This document shows, one piece after another, positions 23,452 through 33,503 of a DNA stretch of 64,000 nt (positions are counted from its first letter, which is position 1; each line of letters starts with the position of its first letter). The stretch is from positions 18,001,166-18,065,165 of the forward strand of contig CAMZMU010000107.1 of NCBI GenBank assembly GCA_947311845.1. The letters run 5' to 3'. Both the position numbers and the translations under genes were made by a program. Under the pieces are notes generated by a model that was given only the letters and a program-made list of their open reading frames with translations, did no database searches and was not told the DNA's origin. The stretch comes from Poa pratensis. Lineage: Eukaryota; Streptophyta; Magnoliopsida; Poales; Poaceae.

Positions 23452-24170
23452 AGTAGCGCAGTCCTTGAATAAAACCTGATGAAAAAGTTTTTTTTTTAAA
23501 GTACCTCTCCTAAAAAAGGTATTCAAGTCTACCTCCCCATCAGGTTTCTATTTGGACGAAATTTGGGTAAAAGGATTACAAATTCAGAGGAGGGAGATGA
23601 CGAGATTAGACATGTGACGTGTCATTTAGTACAAACTCACATCTTTTAGGCATATCTATTTTCGTGGATAGTTTTAACATTAGGTTATTAAATAAGAACA
23701 TCAAAACATAGGTCGGCAACCAAAAACTAAGCTTAAAAGATGTGGCATTTAGCTACCTATTTGCGCTACGTAAGTAGCAAGGGACAAATGTTGGCCATCG
23801 CTAGGTGGATCGTCCATTGTTTCAATCTCCGTCAATCTTTTTTGCCTCTGATAGTCTCTATGGAGTCGAGGCTCGGAGACAAAGCGGTTCTACCTCCAAA
23901 TGTTTTACTCATGACCAAACATTTCTTTGTGTCTGATGATGGCCTTATTTTCTTGCAAGTCAATGTCATTTTTCCACCCCGGTTTATTTTTTGTGTCCAA
24001 GTTTTCTAAGCTATAAGAAACCAACACATTGATCAAAATTCTAGCTAGCATTCTTTTGAGAAACACCTCACCCCCTATAAGCTTAGGCACGCATACCCTA
24101 TCTCTATGAACACATCTAGAGACAAAACTTGAGATTTATTGGAAGGGCAAACTTAGGCAAACATAACACA
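23452..24170. other. Intergenic spacer
   Basis: No gene, bounded repeat or RNA gene was recognised in this stretch. Confidence 0.4.
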
Positions 24171-24174
24171 CTTT

Positions 24175-24666
24175 TGGCCTCTTTGGTTCACAGGAATTGA
24201 AAATCATAAGAATAGGAATATTGTATGAATAGGATGTCAACACACTTGAAATCCTACATGAACCAAAAATACAGGAATCAGTACCAGGCGTTGTCTGGTT
24301 GCACCACAGAAAAAACGCAGGAAATTTTTATAAGGATTGAGTACATGACATAGTTGTCATAGACAAATACTCCCTCCGTTCCAAATTACTTGACTTGGAT
24401 TTGTCCAAATACGGATGTATCTAGACACTAAACAAGTATAGATACATCCGTATTTGGACAAACCCAAGTCAAGTAATTTGGAACGGAGGGAATAGAATTT
24501 TTTCCAAGAGGTCTCACCACTTGCTAGAAATCTTATAGGATTGTGGTGTAGGAAAGCAATCCATTTTTTTAGAGAATTCATTCGTTTGAACCAAATGAAC
24601 TCTATAGAATTTTTTTTATGGATTCTATCCAATTCCTTTGAAAATTCTTTTGAACTAAAGAGGCTC
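24175..24666. mobile_element. Tourist-like MITE interrupted by a Stowaway MITE
   Basis: GGCCTCTTTGGTTCACAGGA at 24176 faces AAAGAGGCTC at 24657-24666, whose complement reads GAGCCTCTTTAGTTCA. Both ends are the PIF-derived Tourist terminus common in grasses. The flanks are compatible with a decayed TTA/TTT duplication. A Stowaway copy (24370-24492) sits in the middle, so this element is the older of the two. Confidence 0.65.
24370..24492. mobile_element. Stowaway MITE (123 bp)
   Basis: CTCCCTCCGTTCCAAATTAC and its inverted partner bound 123 bp, with TA on each side (24368-24369 and 24493-24494). Internal arms GTCCAAATACGGATGTATCT pair with each other, so nearly the whole element folds into one hairpin. 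It is nested in the Tourist-like element. Confidence 0.93.
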
Positions 24667-25460
24667 TTAAGCTTTGTGTGCAGTTTCCAATGTTGCAAAT
24701 ATAAGTAAGGATCTGATGTATTGAGCCTCGTAACTCGAAAGGAGACACAGACAAGGTAGTGAGCTTCCAATATATGCACACCACGAGGTCTTCGGAGTTA
24801 AGAATAAGAGTCTCCTATTGGGTCATCTCCAATAGGTGTAAGATAGTTATTGGTCAATTTTGCCATATGGAACTTTTGCTGATGTGTCATGAAATAAATG
24901 AGGCGAGAGAGAAAAGGTTGTACTATAAAGTTGTGCAATATACAGTTTTCTTATAGAAAAATATATAACCTACCTGGCTGAGAGTCCACAACCTGCCACA
25001 GCCACTCCACCTGCTGGCATGATTGACGTTTAAGTACTCACATGACTTGACAGCCGCGACTTTCAACCTGATACCGTCAAATGTAACCAGTTAACGCTTA
25101 ACAGCACCCACGAGCCAGTGTTTAGTTAGCCTGCTCACCTGTGTGCGTACAGATAAAGAAAGAACAACGAGACCTTTCTGGGCTGGCGATCACGGGAACA
25201 TAACGATGACAGAGACGTAGCACGTTAATTCCACCGTACTACGCACTGAACTTGTCTGATTATAACAAGGACACAGTCACAGACAAGCATCACGGGCAAG
25301 AGACGCCAAACACGCCGTGTTGGATTGCCAGCCAACTAGCCAAGTCACTCATATCATATACACACAAACATGATATAATACACAGTAGTACATCCATGAT
25401 TTGTCCACGAGCTGATACAAACAAACGGGCCTCGAGACATTCGTCCCATCTGCATATTCA

Positions 25461-25719
25461 GAGAAAATTGCAAAAAACCACCACAATTGGTGGCTTCGTT
25501 GCAAAAGACCACCGGTTTCCAGCAGATTCGCAAAAAACCACCACTCTGGATGACATGTGGGCCCCGTCTGCCAGTTTCATACTTAACTGACGGTTAGCGA
25601 AGAAGTGGTGGTTTTTTGCAACGTGTCACCGAATAGTGGTGGTTTTTTGCGAATCTGCTGGAAACCGGTGGTCTTTTGCAACGAAGCCACCAATTGTGGT
25701 GGTTTTTTGCAATTTTCTC
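25461..25719. mobile_element. Foldback MITE with 9-bp duplication (MULE-type)
   Basis: A 259-bp element with near-perfect inverted arms of about 84 bp that begin GAGAAAATTGCAAAAAACCA and contain GGTTTCCAGCAGATTCGC. It is flanked by a perfect 9-bp duplication GCATATTCA (25452-25460 and 25720-25728). The duplication length points to mobilisation by a Mutator-type transposase. It lies 100 bp downstream of the first caleosin stop codon, probably close to its 3' UTR. Confidence 0.9.
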
Positions 25720-25819
25720 GCATATTCAGTTCACACCTGTATGTAACTAGACAGTGACCTAAGCTGAGTAGCTTTCACCTTGGTCGAAGCAACGCCATGA
25801 TCGATCATGCCTGGTTTTC

Positions 25820-27357
25820 TTAGGCATTCTTCCTCCTCTCCTGCACCACCCTGGCGAAGAGGCTGCCGTCGTAGACGTCCCTGGCGGCGTCCTTACGGAG
25901 GAGCCCGTCCTTGTCCTTGCCGATGCTGTACAGTATCTTCCACTCTCCCGCGGCGCCAGCCCTGCATTACGAGCCGCAAGCGAATTCAGCAATGATGTGC
26001 GAAACTACGGGACAAGTTCCAAGATTTGAGAGATTTTTTACTACATACCATCCAGCATAGTCGCTGGGCTGCCTGTTCGCGCTGATCAGCTCGTCCACCT
26101 CATTGGACGTCAGAGCGTCGGGCACGGTCTTGGCGTGCTTGGCGAATATCTCCTCGAACTTCGCAGCAACAAACCTGCAATGGTTAATTCATTAAGCATT
26201 ACGTATTAGCAAATTGGTCACGGATTGAAGCCAATCACTGCCAGCAATCGGGTCGTGTTCAGCGTTTCTGAAAGTCGATGGGCGTGCTCACCTTCCTTGG
26301 GAGTCATACGCGCCTGTATCACTCCCATGGATTCCCTTGTGGATGTTCTCAATGTAGACGGATAGGCGCGACGTATCATTTTCCTGCAATGAATTCGATA
26401 AGGTTTCAATGGTTTAGCACCTTTGCTTATTCTTTGATAACAACATGATTGCCAAGTTTCTTTGAAAAACAGAGTATAACTAGCTACTCGTGTCCATAAC
26501 TTAAACAAGCGTAATGTCGACATCAGACGCTTGCACTGTAAAAATCTGAAACCACGTACACATTCCAACTTTTGTAAGTTCATTTCCTGACTTGGCCCTC
26601 ATCTCTTTTCGCACACGGAATTACTTTTGCGTTTTATAGCTAATGCACTCATAATGGTACTATCAAGAACTGAAACTTGTTCAAGAATGGTAAAGGCACA
26701 GTAAAAGTTGTGCTAAATTTTCAACACACCAACTTTATGATTCAGGTAGCTAGCCTAACATACCAGCACTGAATAATCGAACCAATACATGCAAAATGAC
26801 GCGTTCTTGTTCTGCAGAATGATTACCGGTCTGGTCTTGGGGCAAAGTGCGCCATTGATGAAGGTAGCACTCAAGGTGGAGGCGGCATATCCAAATCCAA
26901 ACTCCCGAAACGCTACCATGCAAGGAGGAAATTTATAAGTGAGACAAGGATGAAGGAGCACACGAGAATTAAACGGCGTATCAATAGGAGAAATCTCTTT
27001 AACAGAAAGAAATTGAATGACGACTGAATGGGGAAAAATGATGGCTCACCATCACATGTCTCGGAGAAGGTGACGACGCCGTCGTTGTTGGAGTCGAAGA
27101 ACGCCACGTGCTTCTGCAGCACCGTCATGCCGCCGACGCCCGACGCATCTCCGTACGCCGAAGCCTGGCTCCCTGCTTAATTTCCGGCCGGAATCAGAGG
27201 AGAACGAACATAACCAAGCGCGCGGTCACGCCGAAATCGACGCCGGAGATGCGAGGACAGGGCCAGCCTTGTTACCTAGGAACGTGGAGAACAGTAGCAG
27301 CAGAGACACGGCCGCCGCCGCCGCCGCCTGCGAGGGCAGTTGCCGTCGCGCGTCCAT
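25820..27357 (-). CDS. Caleosin / peroxygenase, copy 1 (six exons)
   Basis: Exons on the minus strand: 27357-27276, 27172-27050, 26912-26827, 26383-26292, 26174-26049 and 25961-25820. All have GT-AG borders and together make 216 codons plus TAA. Caleosins are Ca2+-binding haem peroxygenases of lipid droplets or ER membranes that oxidise fatty-acid hydroperoxides in oxylipin and stress responses. Seen here: a hydrophobic N-terminus (residues 11-28), one canonical EF-hand loop ([12 protein letters not shown], residues 54-65) preceded by LQKHVAFF with a conserved His, a hydrophobic segment ([19 protein letters not shown]) ending PKTRP, then [20 protein letters not shown] and the C-terminal [16 protein letters not shown]...YDGSLF block. 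The N-terminal leader is unlike classic seed caleosins. An evident TATA box lies about 120 bp upstream. Confidence 0.95.
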
Positions 27358-27475
27358 CTCCAGCGAATTCTTCTTCCCCGGCGCCGCCTTGCTCGCTGTT
27401 CGACTGTTGTCCCCTTCGCTGTATCTCTTGGCTCGGGCGTGTGGTGTGCACAGGTGGCACGATGTGCGCCGTCCG

Positions 27476-27483
27476 TTTATATA
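27476..27483 (-). promoter_or_regulatory. TATA box of caleosin copy 1
   Basis: On the minus strand the sequence reads CCCTATATAAACGG, about 120 bp before the ATG at 27357. It is a consensus plant TATA box at a normal distance. Confidence 0.75.
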
Positions 27484-27748
27484 GGGTCGTGGTGGGGCCC
27501 TCTGCCAGCGGTTGGGCAGTTTTGGAGCCGCACGATTCCACAAAAGGAGACGCACACTCTTCAAATGCGTGTCCTAGGCTCGTACCGTGCCTCCTGCCCG
27601 GAAAGCATTGGTCCACATCGAAAGTATTTTGCGATGTCACGGAACTTATTGTGAGAGAGTTCACATCGCAAACCGAAATTTGATTTGGTTCATATTATCC
27701 TCTTCCCCCTCCCTCCCGGTCAAAGGCGTCGAGTCTAATTGCAACTAA

Positions 27749-30014
27749 GGATGACTCCAACGGGGCGACCCATCGAGTCCGCGCGCATCCGTTCGTGTCC
27801 GCGAGGGCCAAAAACACGGCCCAACGGGGCGACGCAAACGGACCGCGGTCCGTTTTTTGGTCCGCCGCGACGCATCCCTGGACCAAATTTGGGCCACCGA
27901 TGCGTCGGCCCCGGACGCGAAACGGAGCTCTTTTGTGTCCTCCCCTAGTCCGCCCCTGACCCGCAAATCAGACCATCCCCACTCCAATCTCCTCCTCCTC
28001 CGCCCCTCTCGCCGCCACCCGCCGTCGCACCCTCGATTTGGCACCGCAGGCCATTCCGGGGACGCCGTCACCGGAGCAGGTGCTTCCCCGCCGTCACCGG
28101 AGCAGGTGCTTCCCCACCGTCACCGGTGATTCTTGCGGCCAGGAGCGTCCACAGCGCCCCGCGATAGACACGCCGCCCACAAGGTGTTCGGCCGTTCGCC
28201 CCGGCTACTCAGGTACGTCCCTCGGCCATGGATAGCTCGGATGAGTGGTTCTACAAGAACCACATCATGCAGCGCTCATCCTCGGACGATTCCTCCGACG
28301 ATGATGACAGTGACGGCCTGGTTGCCACCCTCATCGTCAACGAGTACATAGAGAGGATGCGACCGGTGTTCCTTGGCTCCTTGCCGGGCCGTTCTCCTGC
28401 TCTTGACCAGAACCGGCGAGCTGGCCAAATCCAGCTGTATGGGGACTACTTTCGTCCACACAAGCCCACATACCCTCCCAAGGTTTTCCGGCGCCGTTTC
28501 CGGATGAGGAGGTCCATGTTCAACCGCATCCGGGTGGGCGTGATGCATTTTGATGACTACTTCATGTGCAAGCCCGATGCATGTGGTATGAGGGGCTTCT
28601 CGTCGTACCAGAAGTACACCGCCGCCATTCGCATGCTTGCGTATGGGATTGCCGGCGATCTTGTGGACGAGTATGTGCGCATGAGCGAGTCCACGTGCCT
28701 GGAAGCCATGTACAAGTTCTGCGCGACCGTGGTGCAGGTGTTCGGGACGGAGTACCTGCGGGAGCCCAATGCTGCCGACATGACTCGCCTCCTGGCAATC
28801 AACGAGTCAAGAGGCTTCCCTGGGATGCTCGAGAGCATAGACTGTATGCACTGGGAGTGGAGGAACTGCCCATTTGCTTGGCAGGGGCAGTACAAGGGCC
28901 ATGTTGGGCCCTGCACGGTCATACTTGAGGCCGTGGCATCCCAGGACCTCTGGATTTGGCACTCGTTCTTTGGCATGGCCGGCTCGCACAATGACATCAA
29001 TGTGCTCCAGCGGTCTCCGGTGTTCAATAGGCTCTCCAATGGCCTGGCACCCCAGGTGACCTTTGAGATCAATGGTAACCAATATGACAAGCCCTATTAC
29101 CTTGCTGATGGGATCTACCCCACATGGACAACATTTGTCAAGACAATCTCCAATCCCAATGATGAGAAGAAGAAGAGGTTTGCCAAGGAGCAAGAGAGCG
29201 CAAGAAAGGATGTAGAGCGTGCATTCGGTGCTCTACAGTCCCGATGGGCTATTGTGCGCCATCCTGCTCGGACATGGGACAAGGACCAGCTGTGGGAGGT
29301 GATGACAGCGTGCGTGATCATGCACAACATGATCGTGGAGGACGAACGCGACGAGGGCTTGAATGATCAGGCATGGCAGTTCCGGGGTGAGTTGGTTCAG
29401 CCCCAGGGACCGTCCACATTTGCTCAGTTCCTCGACTTCCACCCGTGACATTCGTGAGAAGGAGTCCCATGTTCGGCTCCAAAATGATTTGGTGGAGCAT
29501 GTCTGGCAGCACTACGGTAACCAGGGTGACCAGGGTGATCAGGGGCAGTAGTTCCATTTGATGAACTACTTGTCTTATTTATTTGGTTTGTAATGCATGA
29601 AACAATTTATTATTTTTGAAACTGTTTGTTTGTGTTTGTTTGAACTATTTGGATTGTAATAATAAGTACTTGATGAACTATTCAGATTGCTTTTATGAAT
29701 TGTATTATTTGTGCTATTTGAGCTTATTTTATTGTGCTTGATAATTGCTCGAGTATATATGGCCAAAAAAATGGTCAGAATGATCAAAAACCCTGACCGT
29801 TTGTGGCCCACCTCCCCTATGTATCAATGAAAATGGCCCATATAGGGCCTGCTTACCTGAAAAAAAACAGAGGGCGGACTCGATGCGTCGCCCCGTTGGG
29901 GGCAGTGGCCGGAAAGGGGCGGACGTGGGCCGGACATGGGTCCTTTTGGCGACGCAAACGGACCAAACGCGGACCAAACGCGCGTCCGTTTGCGTCGCCC
30001 CGTTGGAGTCATCC
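27749..30014 (+). mobile_element. PIF/Harbinger element
   Basis: A 2266-bp element bounded by perfect inverted ends starting GGATGACTCCAACGGGGCGA (about 21 bp identical) and flanked by the 3-bp duplication TAA (27746-27748 and 30015-30017), as typical of PIF/Harbinger. Subterminal regions carry repeated GGCGACGCAAACGGACC units in both orientations. It encodes one intact transposase but no Myb-like ORF1 partner, so it would depend on another copy for that function. Confidence 0.95.
28228..29448 (+). CDS. PIF/Harbinger transposase (DDE, HARBI1-like nuclease)
   Basis: An uninterrupted 406-codon frame with a good start context (GGCCATGGA). The acidic N-terminus (SSSDDSSDDDDSD) is followed by a helix-rich DNA-binding part (FRRRFRMRRSMFNRI) and the catalytic domain. 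Catalytic residues are visible at D205 (MLESIDCMHWEW), D256 (GSHNDINVL) and E330 (RKDVERAFGALQSRW), followed by the family's typical HNMIVEDER. The length is within the usual range. Plant PIF transposases act with a Myb/SANT-like ORF1 protein; none is encoded here. The coding potential appears complete, so the protein could be functional if expressed. Confidence 0.95.
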   Translation: MDSSDEWFYKNHIMQRSSSDDSSDDDDSDGLVATLIVNEYIERMRPVFLGSLPGRSPALDQNRRAGQIQLYGDYFRPHKPTYPPKVFRRRFRMRRSMFNRIRVGVMHFDDYFMCKPDACGMRGFSSYQKYTAAIRMLAYGIAGDLVDEYVRMSESTCLEAMYKFCATVVQVFGTEYLREPNAADMTRLLAINESRGFPGMLESIDCMHWEWRNCPFAWQGQYKGHVGPCTVILEAVASQDLWIWHSFFGMAGSHNDINVLQRSPVFNRLSNGLAPQVTFEINGNQYDKPYYLADGIYPTWTTFVKTISNPNDEKKKRFAKEQESARKDVERAFGALQSRWAIVRHPARTWDKDQLWEVMTACVIMHNMIVEDERDEGLNDQAWQFRGELVQPQGPSTFAQFLDFHP

Positions 30015-30474
30015 TAAGTACTGATTCTCGGACGAATACAATTAACTAAGTTCTCATATCGTCGAGTCTAATTGCAACTCATGACTAGCACGTATCACGA
30101 AGCAAATATAATGGTCCAAGGCGTTCTTCTAGGTTGCAACCTCATTGGCAATGAAAACTTATGAATCGTGATGGAAGCCGACGGTGTAGCACTTCGACAC
30201 AGTGTTATATTAATTCTCAGCTATATGAGAATAAGAAATTCCGTATGAATAACCTTTCCTCCTCATTTAATTACTTTTTACCACCTTGAGCCATTTTTTT
30301 AGACGACATGTTATGTCAACTTTTTCAGTCTCATCGCTAGAATAGAAGGCTTTTCTCAAATCATATGTCAGCGGTGGGGTCTCAACAAGGAGAAATTTCC
30401 TATTCTGCTTACTCCATGTATAGACAAGAACTCATCCTTCGACCAATCTAGGGGTCCGACAGAGTGCTCCCTAC

Positions 30475-30661
30475 CAGGGGCGGAGCCAGGATTCACAATT
30501 GAAGGGGGCCGGACGTAGTAAATCTTAGTTAGGGGGAGCCAAAACAGCTAATTTTCTCTAAAATTCGTTTGAAAAGCAGCGTTAAGTATAAAATTCTTCA
30601 TGTCCTTCACTGCCATAGGGGGGGCCAGGGCACCTGCTGGTCCCCCCTAGTTCCGCCACTG
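30475..30661. mobile_element. hAT-type MITE (187 bp)
   Basis: The element starts CAGGGGCGGAGCCAG and ends CTAGTTCCGCCACTG, which are inverted partners. It is flanked by 8-bp duplications CTCCCTAC (30467-30474) and CTCCCTAT (30662-30669) with one mismatch. Terminus and duplication length are those of short hAT derivatives in grasses. Confidence 0.85.
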
Positions 30662-30669
30662 CTCCCTAT

Positions 30670-31338
30670 GACAAGAAATAAGGGTCCAAAAATTTATTTA
30701 TTGGACATGTGGACACAAGATTTTTTTTTTTGAAAGAGAGGGAAGCCCCCCTCGCCCCCTCGGCATTTGCACCGATTGGTAGATATGAGAATGTGATCGG
30801 TCGGTGAGCTATGACTATTTCTGATTTGAATGGATTTGTCATTTTTCTGTGCAATTTAAATTTTGAACTAAAATTTTGAATTTTACTAAACTATTCACCT
30901 GAATTTAAACCCCCTAAAATTGAAACTGATCACAAACTGAAATTTGTTCGTTAACCTTTTGATGTGCCGAACTTCACATGCAGCTGTTTGATGCATCGAA
31001 CTACCGACATGAAGTTTGATTTATTGCGCCTAATTTTAATCTTGTGGCTGCTTGTTGTGCCGAACTGCCGATGCAGTTTGGCGGACATTCTCTCTTCGTC
31101 TTCGTTCGTTAACGTGTAAGCCCGCTTAAAAGTGCATACATCATGTCAGTACGGGTCACTTGTTACGCTAGAAAAAGACCAGAAGTCCTTAGAAAAAAGA
31201 CCGTACTGAGGAAACATGACCATCCCAAACAGAGCACAAATTTCCAGATTCACTTGTTACGTTAACCGATTCAGTTTTAATTGTGCGTAGAGGGACATAG
31301 ATAATCAACGACACGACAAGTACAAATCATCGTGTTGG
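30670..31338. other. 3' flank of caleosin copy 2
   Basis: AT-rich DNA with no gene or bounded repeat recognised. Confidence 0.4.
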
Positions 31339-33352
31339 TTAATTTCCAGCAGACGAAGAACCACCACCATTCTTCTGTGCCAGCGTAACGAAGAGGCTGC
31401 CGTCGTAGACGGCCCGCGCGGTGTCCTTCTGAAGGAAGCCGTCCTTGTCCTTGGCGAGGCTGTACAGCATGTCCCACTCCGCCTTCGACGCCGCCCTGCA
31501 TTTTTAAGCGACGGCCGGCCAAGTTAAGTACCAACACGGCGAGATATCATTCGACAGTAGACATATGAATGAGTGTATGATTAATCTGAATAGATTGACG
31601 CTAGAGAGAGTTAATTACCATCCTTGGTAGTCATTGCTCGCTCTGTTTGCATGACGCATGTCATCCAGCTCGGTCTCGTTCAGGGCGTTCGGCTCGGCCT
31701 TGGCATACGTCGTGAAGATCGCGTCGAACTTCACCTCGACAAACCTGCCAAGTATATATAGAGGTTATCAGATGATGCCACGACGACGATGGTCATTTAC
31801 ATTTGGACAAATGTACAAGATGATCAGGTCCATGGTTTCAAATTCCAGTTTCAGAAAAACATATTGGCTACTACTAGCATCAATGAACTTCAGTGATTTC
31901 GGTTTTCATTTCGGTCAGATGACCGAAATTTTCTCTTAAAATTAATTTAAATATTCAAAAACATATTTAAATATTTTTTTGAATTCCTGCGTAGTACTGG
32001 AAGTGTTGAAATTTTTTTTTGAATTGGTGCCTACCGAAATCACTGAAATTCAGTGAATTCGAGGAAAACTCACTGAATTTTAAAACCAATTCAGGACCGG
32101 ACGTCTGCATACCTTCCTTGAGCATCGTAGGAGCCGGTGTCACTTCCGTGGATCCCTTTCTGGATGTTCTCTATGTAGATGTCCATGCGTGACGTCGTGG
32201 CATTGTCCTGCACGCGTTGGACACAGGATCAAAATATCATATCGGACACGGTTTGTCCTAAGTACAAATTCGACCTTTCACACCGGCAGGTCACAAGGAC
32301 GAAGGACGTGTTGGGCATCTGTACTTGCTGGCGTCAGAAGGGGCGCTTATTCAGGTACTATCGACCAAACAAACTGAATGTGAGCAGCGCACGCGAGCTA
32401 AGATGGCCGTCCTTGGACCGTTGGCACCATCAGGAGAAATGGATGACGCCATTTGCTAGAACTTCAAGTGTGAATGGCGATTTAACAACCTCAATCTTGT
32501 CTGAAGTTTCGGTTAAGTTGGTGTACCACACACGAACTACGGTGTCAGGTTGCCAACTTCACAAGTTATAGCCCTGATATGAACATGGATTAAGCGCCGA
32601 AGGGAACATAGAAACGGCATGTTGTGTGTGTGCTGTCTTCTGATCAGTGAAGCGAGGTTTCCCTGCAAGCCACACGCTAACCAAATCCAGACACCTTAAA
32701 CACCGATATGAAAGGACATAGACTTCTGTTTTAGTTTCCTAGTCAGCAAGCGCAAGAAACAGGGACGGGAAGAGTGAGAGCGCGAGCACAAGAAACAGGG
32801 ACGGGAAGAAGAGCGAGTGAGTGAGATAGAGCATGATCGTACAGGTCTGGTCTTGGGTCCAATGACGCCGTTGATCAAGGCGGCGGCTGCCGTGGCCGTG
32901 GCAGCTCCGAGGCCGATGGCACGAAGCCCTGCAACCGTCCATGCACAGAGGCCGAAATTAGAATTCTGCAATGAAACTTCCTCCATTTCGGGAGCGAAGA
33001 AACGAGGGAAGCGGGAAGATGCGGAACTGATGGTCATTCGGTCGATCACCTGCTTCTGTCTCGGAGTAGGTGACGATGCCGTCATTGTCGGTGTCGAAGA
33101 ACGCCACGTGCTTCTGCAGAGCCGTCGTCCAGGTCGGAGCGCCTCCGTCCGCCGCCACTGATGCCGCCTGGCTCCCTTCTCGGAACCAAAATCAAAACGA
33201 ATAAGCTAACATGTCGCAAAAATGGGCAATTGTATGTGTCACAACAATCGTGTCCCGGAAACCATATTCTTACAGAAGGACAGGCCGAAGAGAAGCAGAA
33301 GAGGCACGGCCACCGCCGCGCGCAGGGACGGCCGACGTTGCCCAGCAGCCAT
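31339..33352 (-). CDS. Caleosin / peroxygenase, copy 2 (six exons)
   Basis: Exons on the minus strand: 33352-33274, 33175-33050, 32928-32843, 32207-32113, 31744-31619 and 31495-31339. All are GT-AG and give 222 codons plus TAA. Intron positions and phases match those of copy 1; exons 3 and 5 are identical in length (86 and 126 nt) and exon 4 is one codon longer. The N-terminus (MAAGQRRPSLRAAVAVPLLL) is again hydrophobic. The EF-hand loop is DTDNDGIVTYSE after ALQKHVAFF. The membrane segment is Ala-rich (GLGAATATAAAALINGVI) ending PKTRP, then [20 protein letters not shown]. The tail has an extra NGGGSSSAGN. IENIHKG of copy 1 is IENIQKG here. A TATA box lies about 145 bp upstream. This is a tandem paralogue of copy 1. 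Confidence 0.95.
31825..32098. repeat. MITE-like insertion in intron 4 of caleosin copy 2
   Basis: Intron 4 holds inverted-repeat DNA: GGTCCATGGTTTCAAATTCC near 31827 is partly mirrored by AATTTTAAAACCAATTCAGG near 32077. CAGTGATTTCGG recurs in opposite orientation as CCGAAATCACTG. The arms are imperfect and no clear target duplication was seen, so this is a tentative old element. Confidence 0.4.
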
Positions 33353-33494
33353 GGTGTCCGGCAATGCCTCCGCCTACTCGATCCTGTCTATCCGCCGCTG
33401 ACTCCTGGTCTGTTCTGATCTGCTCTGTTTTTCTTTCCCCTGAGGCTGTGCGTCTCCTTCCTGCGTCTGTGCCTTGATTTGCGGCGTTGCGCCC

Positions 33495-33502
33495 TATTTA
33501 TA
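33495..33502 (-). promoter_or_regulatory. TATA box of caleosin copy 2
   Basis: On the minus strand the sequence reads CCTATAAATAGGGC, about 143 bp before the ATG at 33352. Confidence 0.75.
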
Positions 33503-33503
33503 G

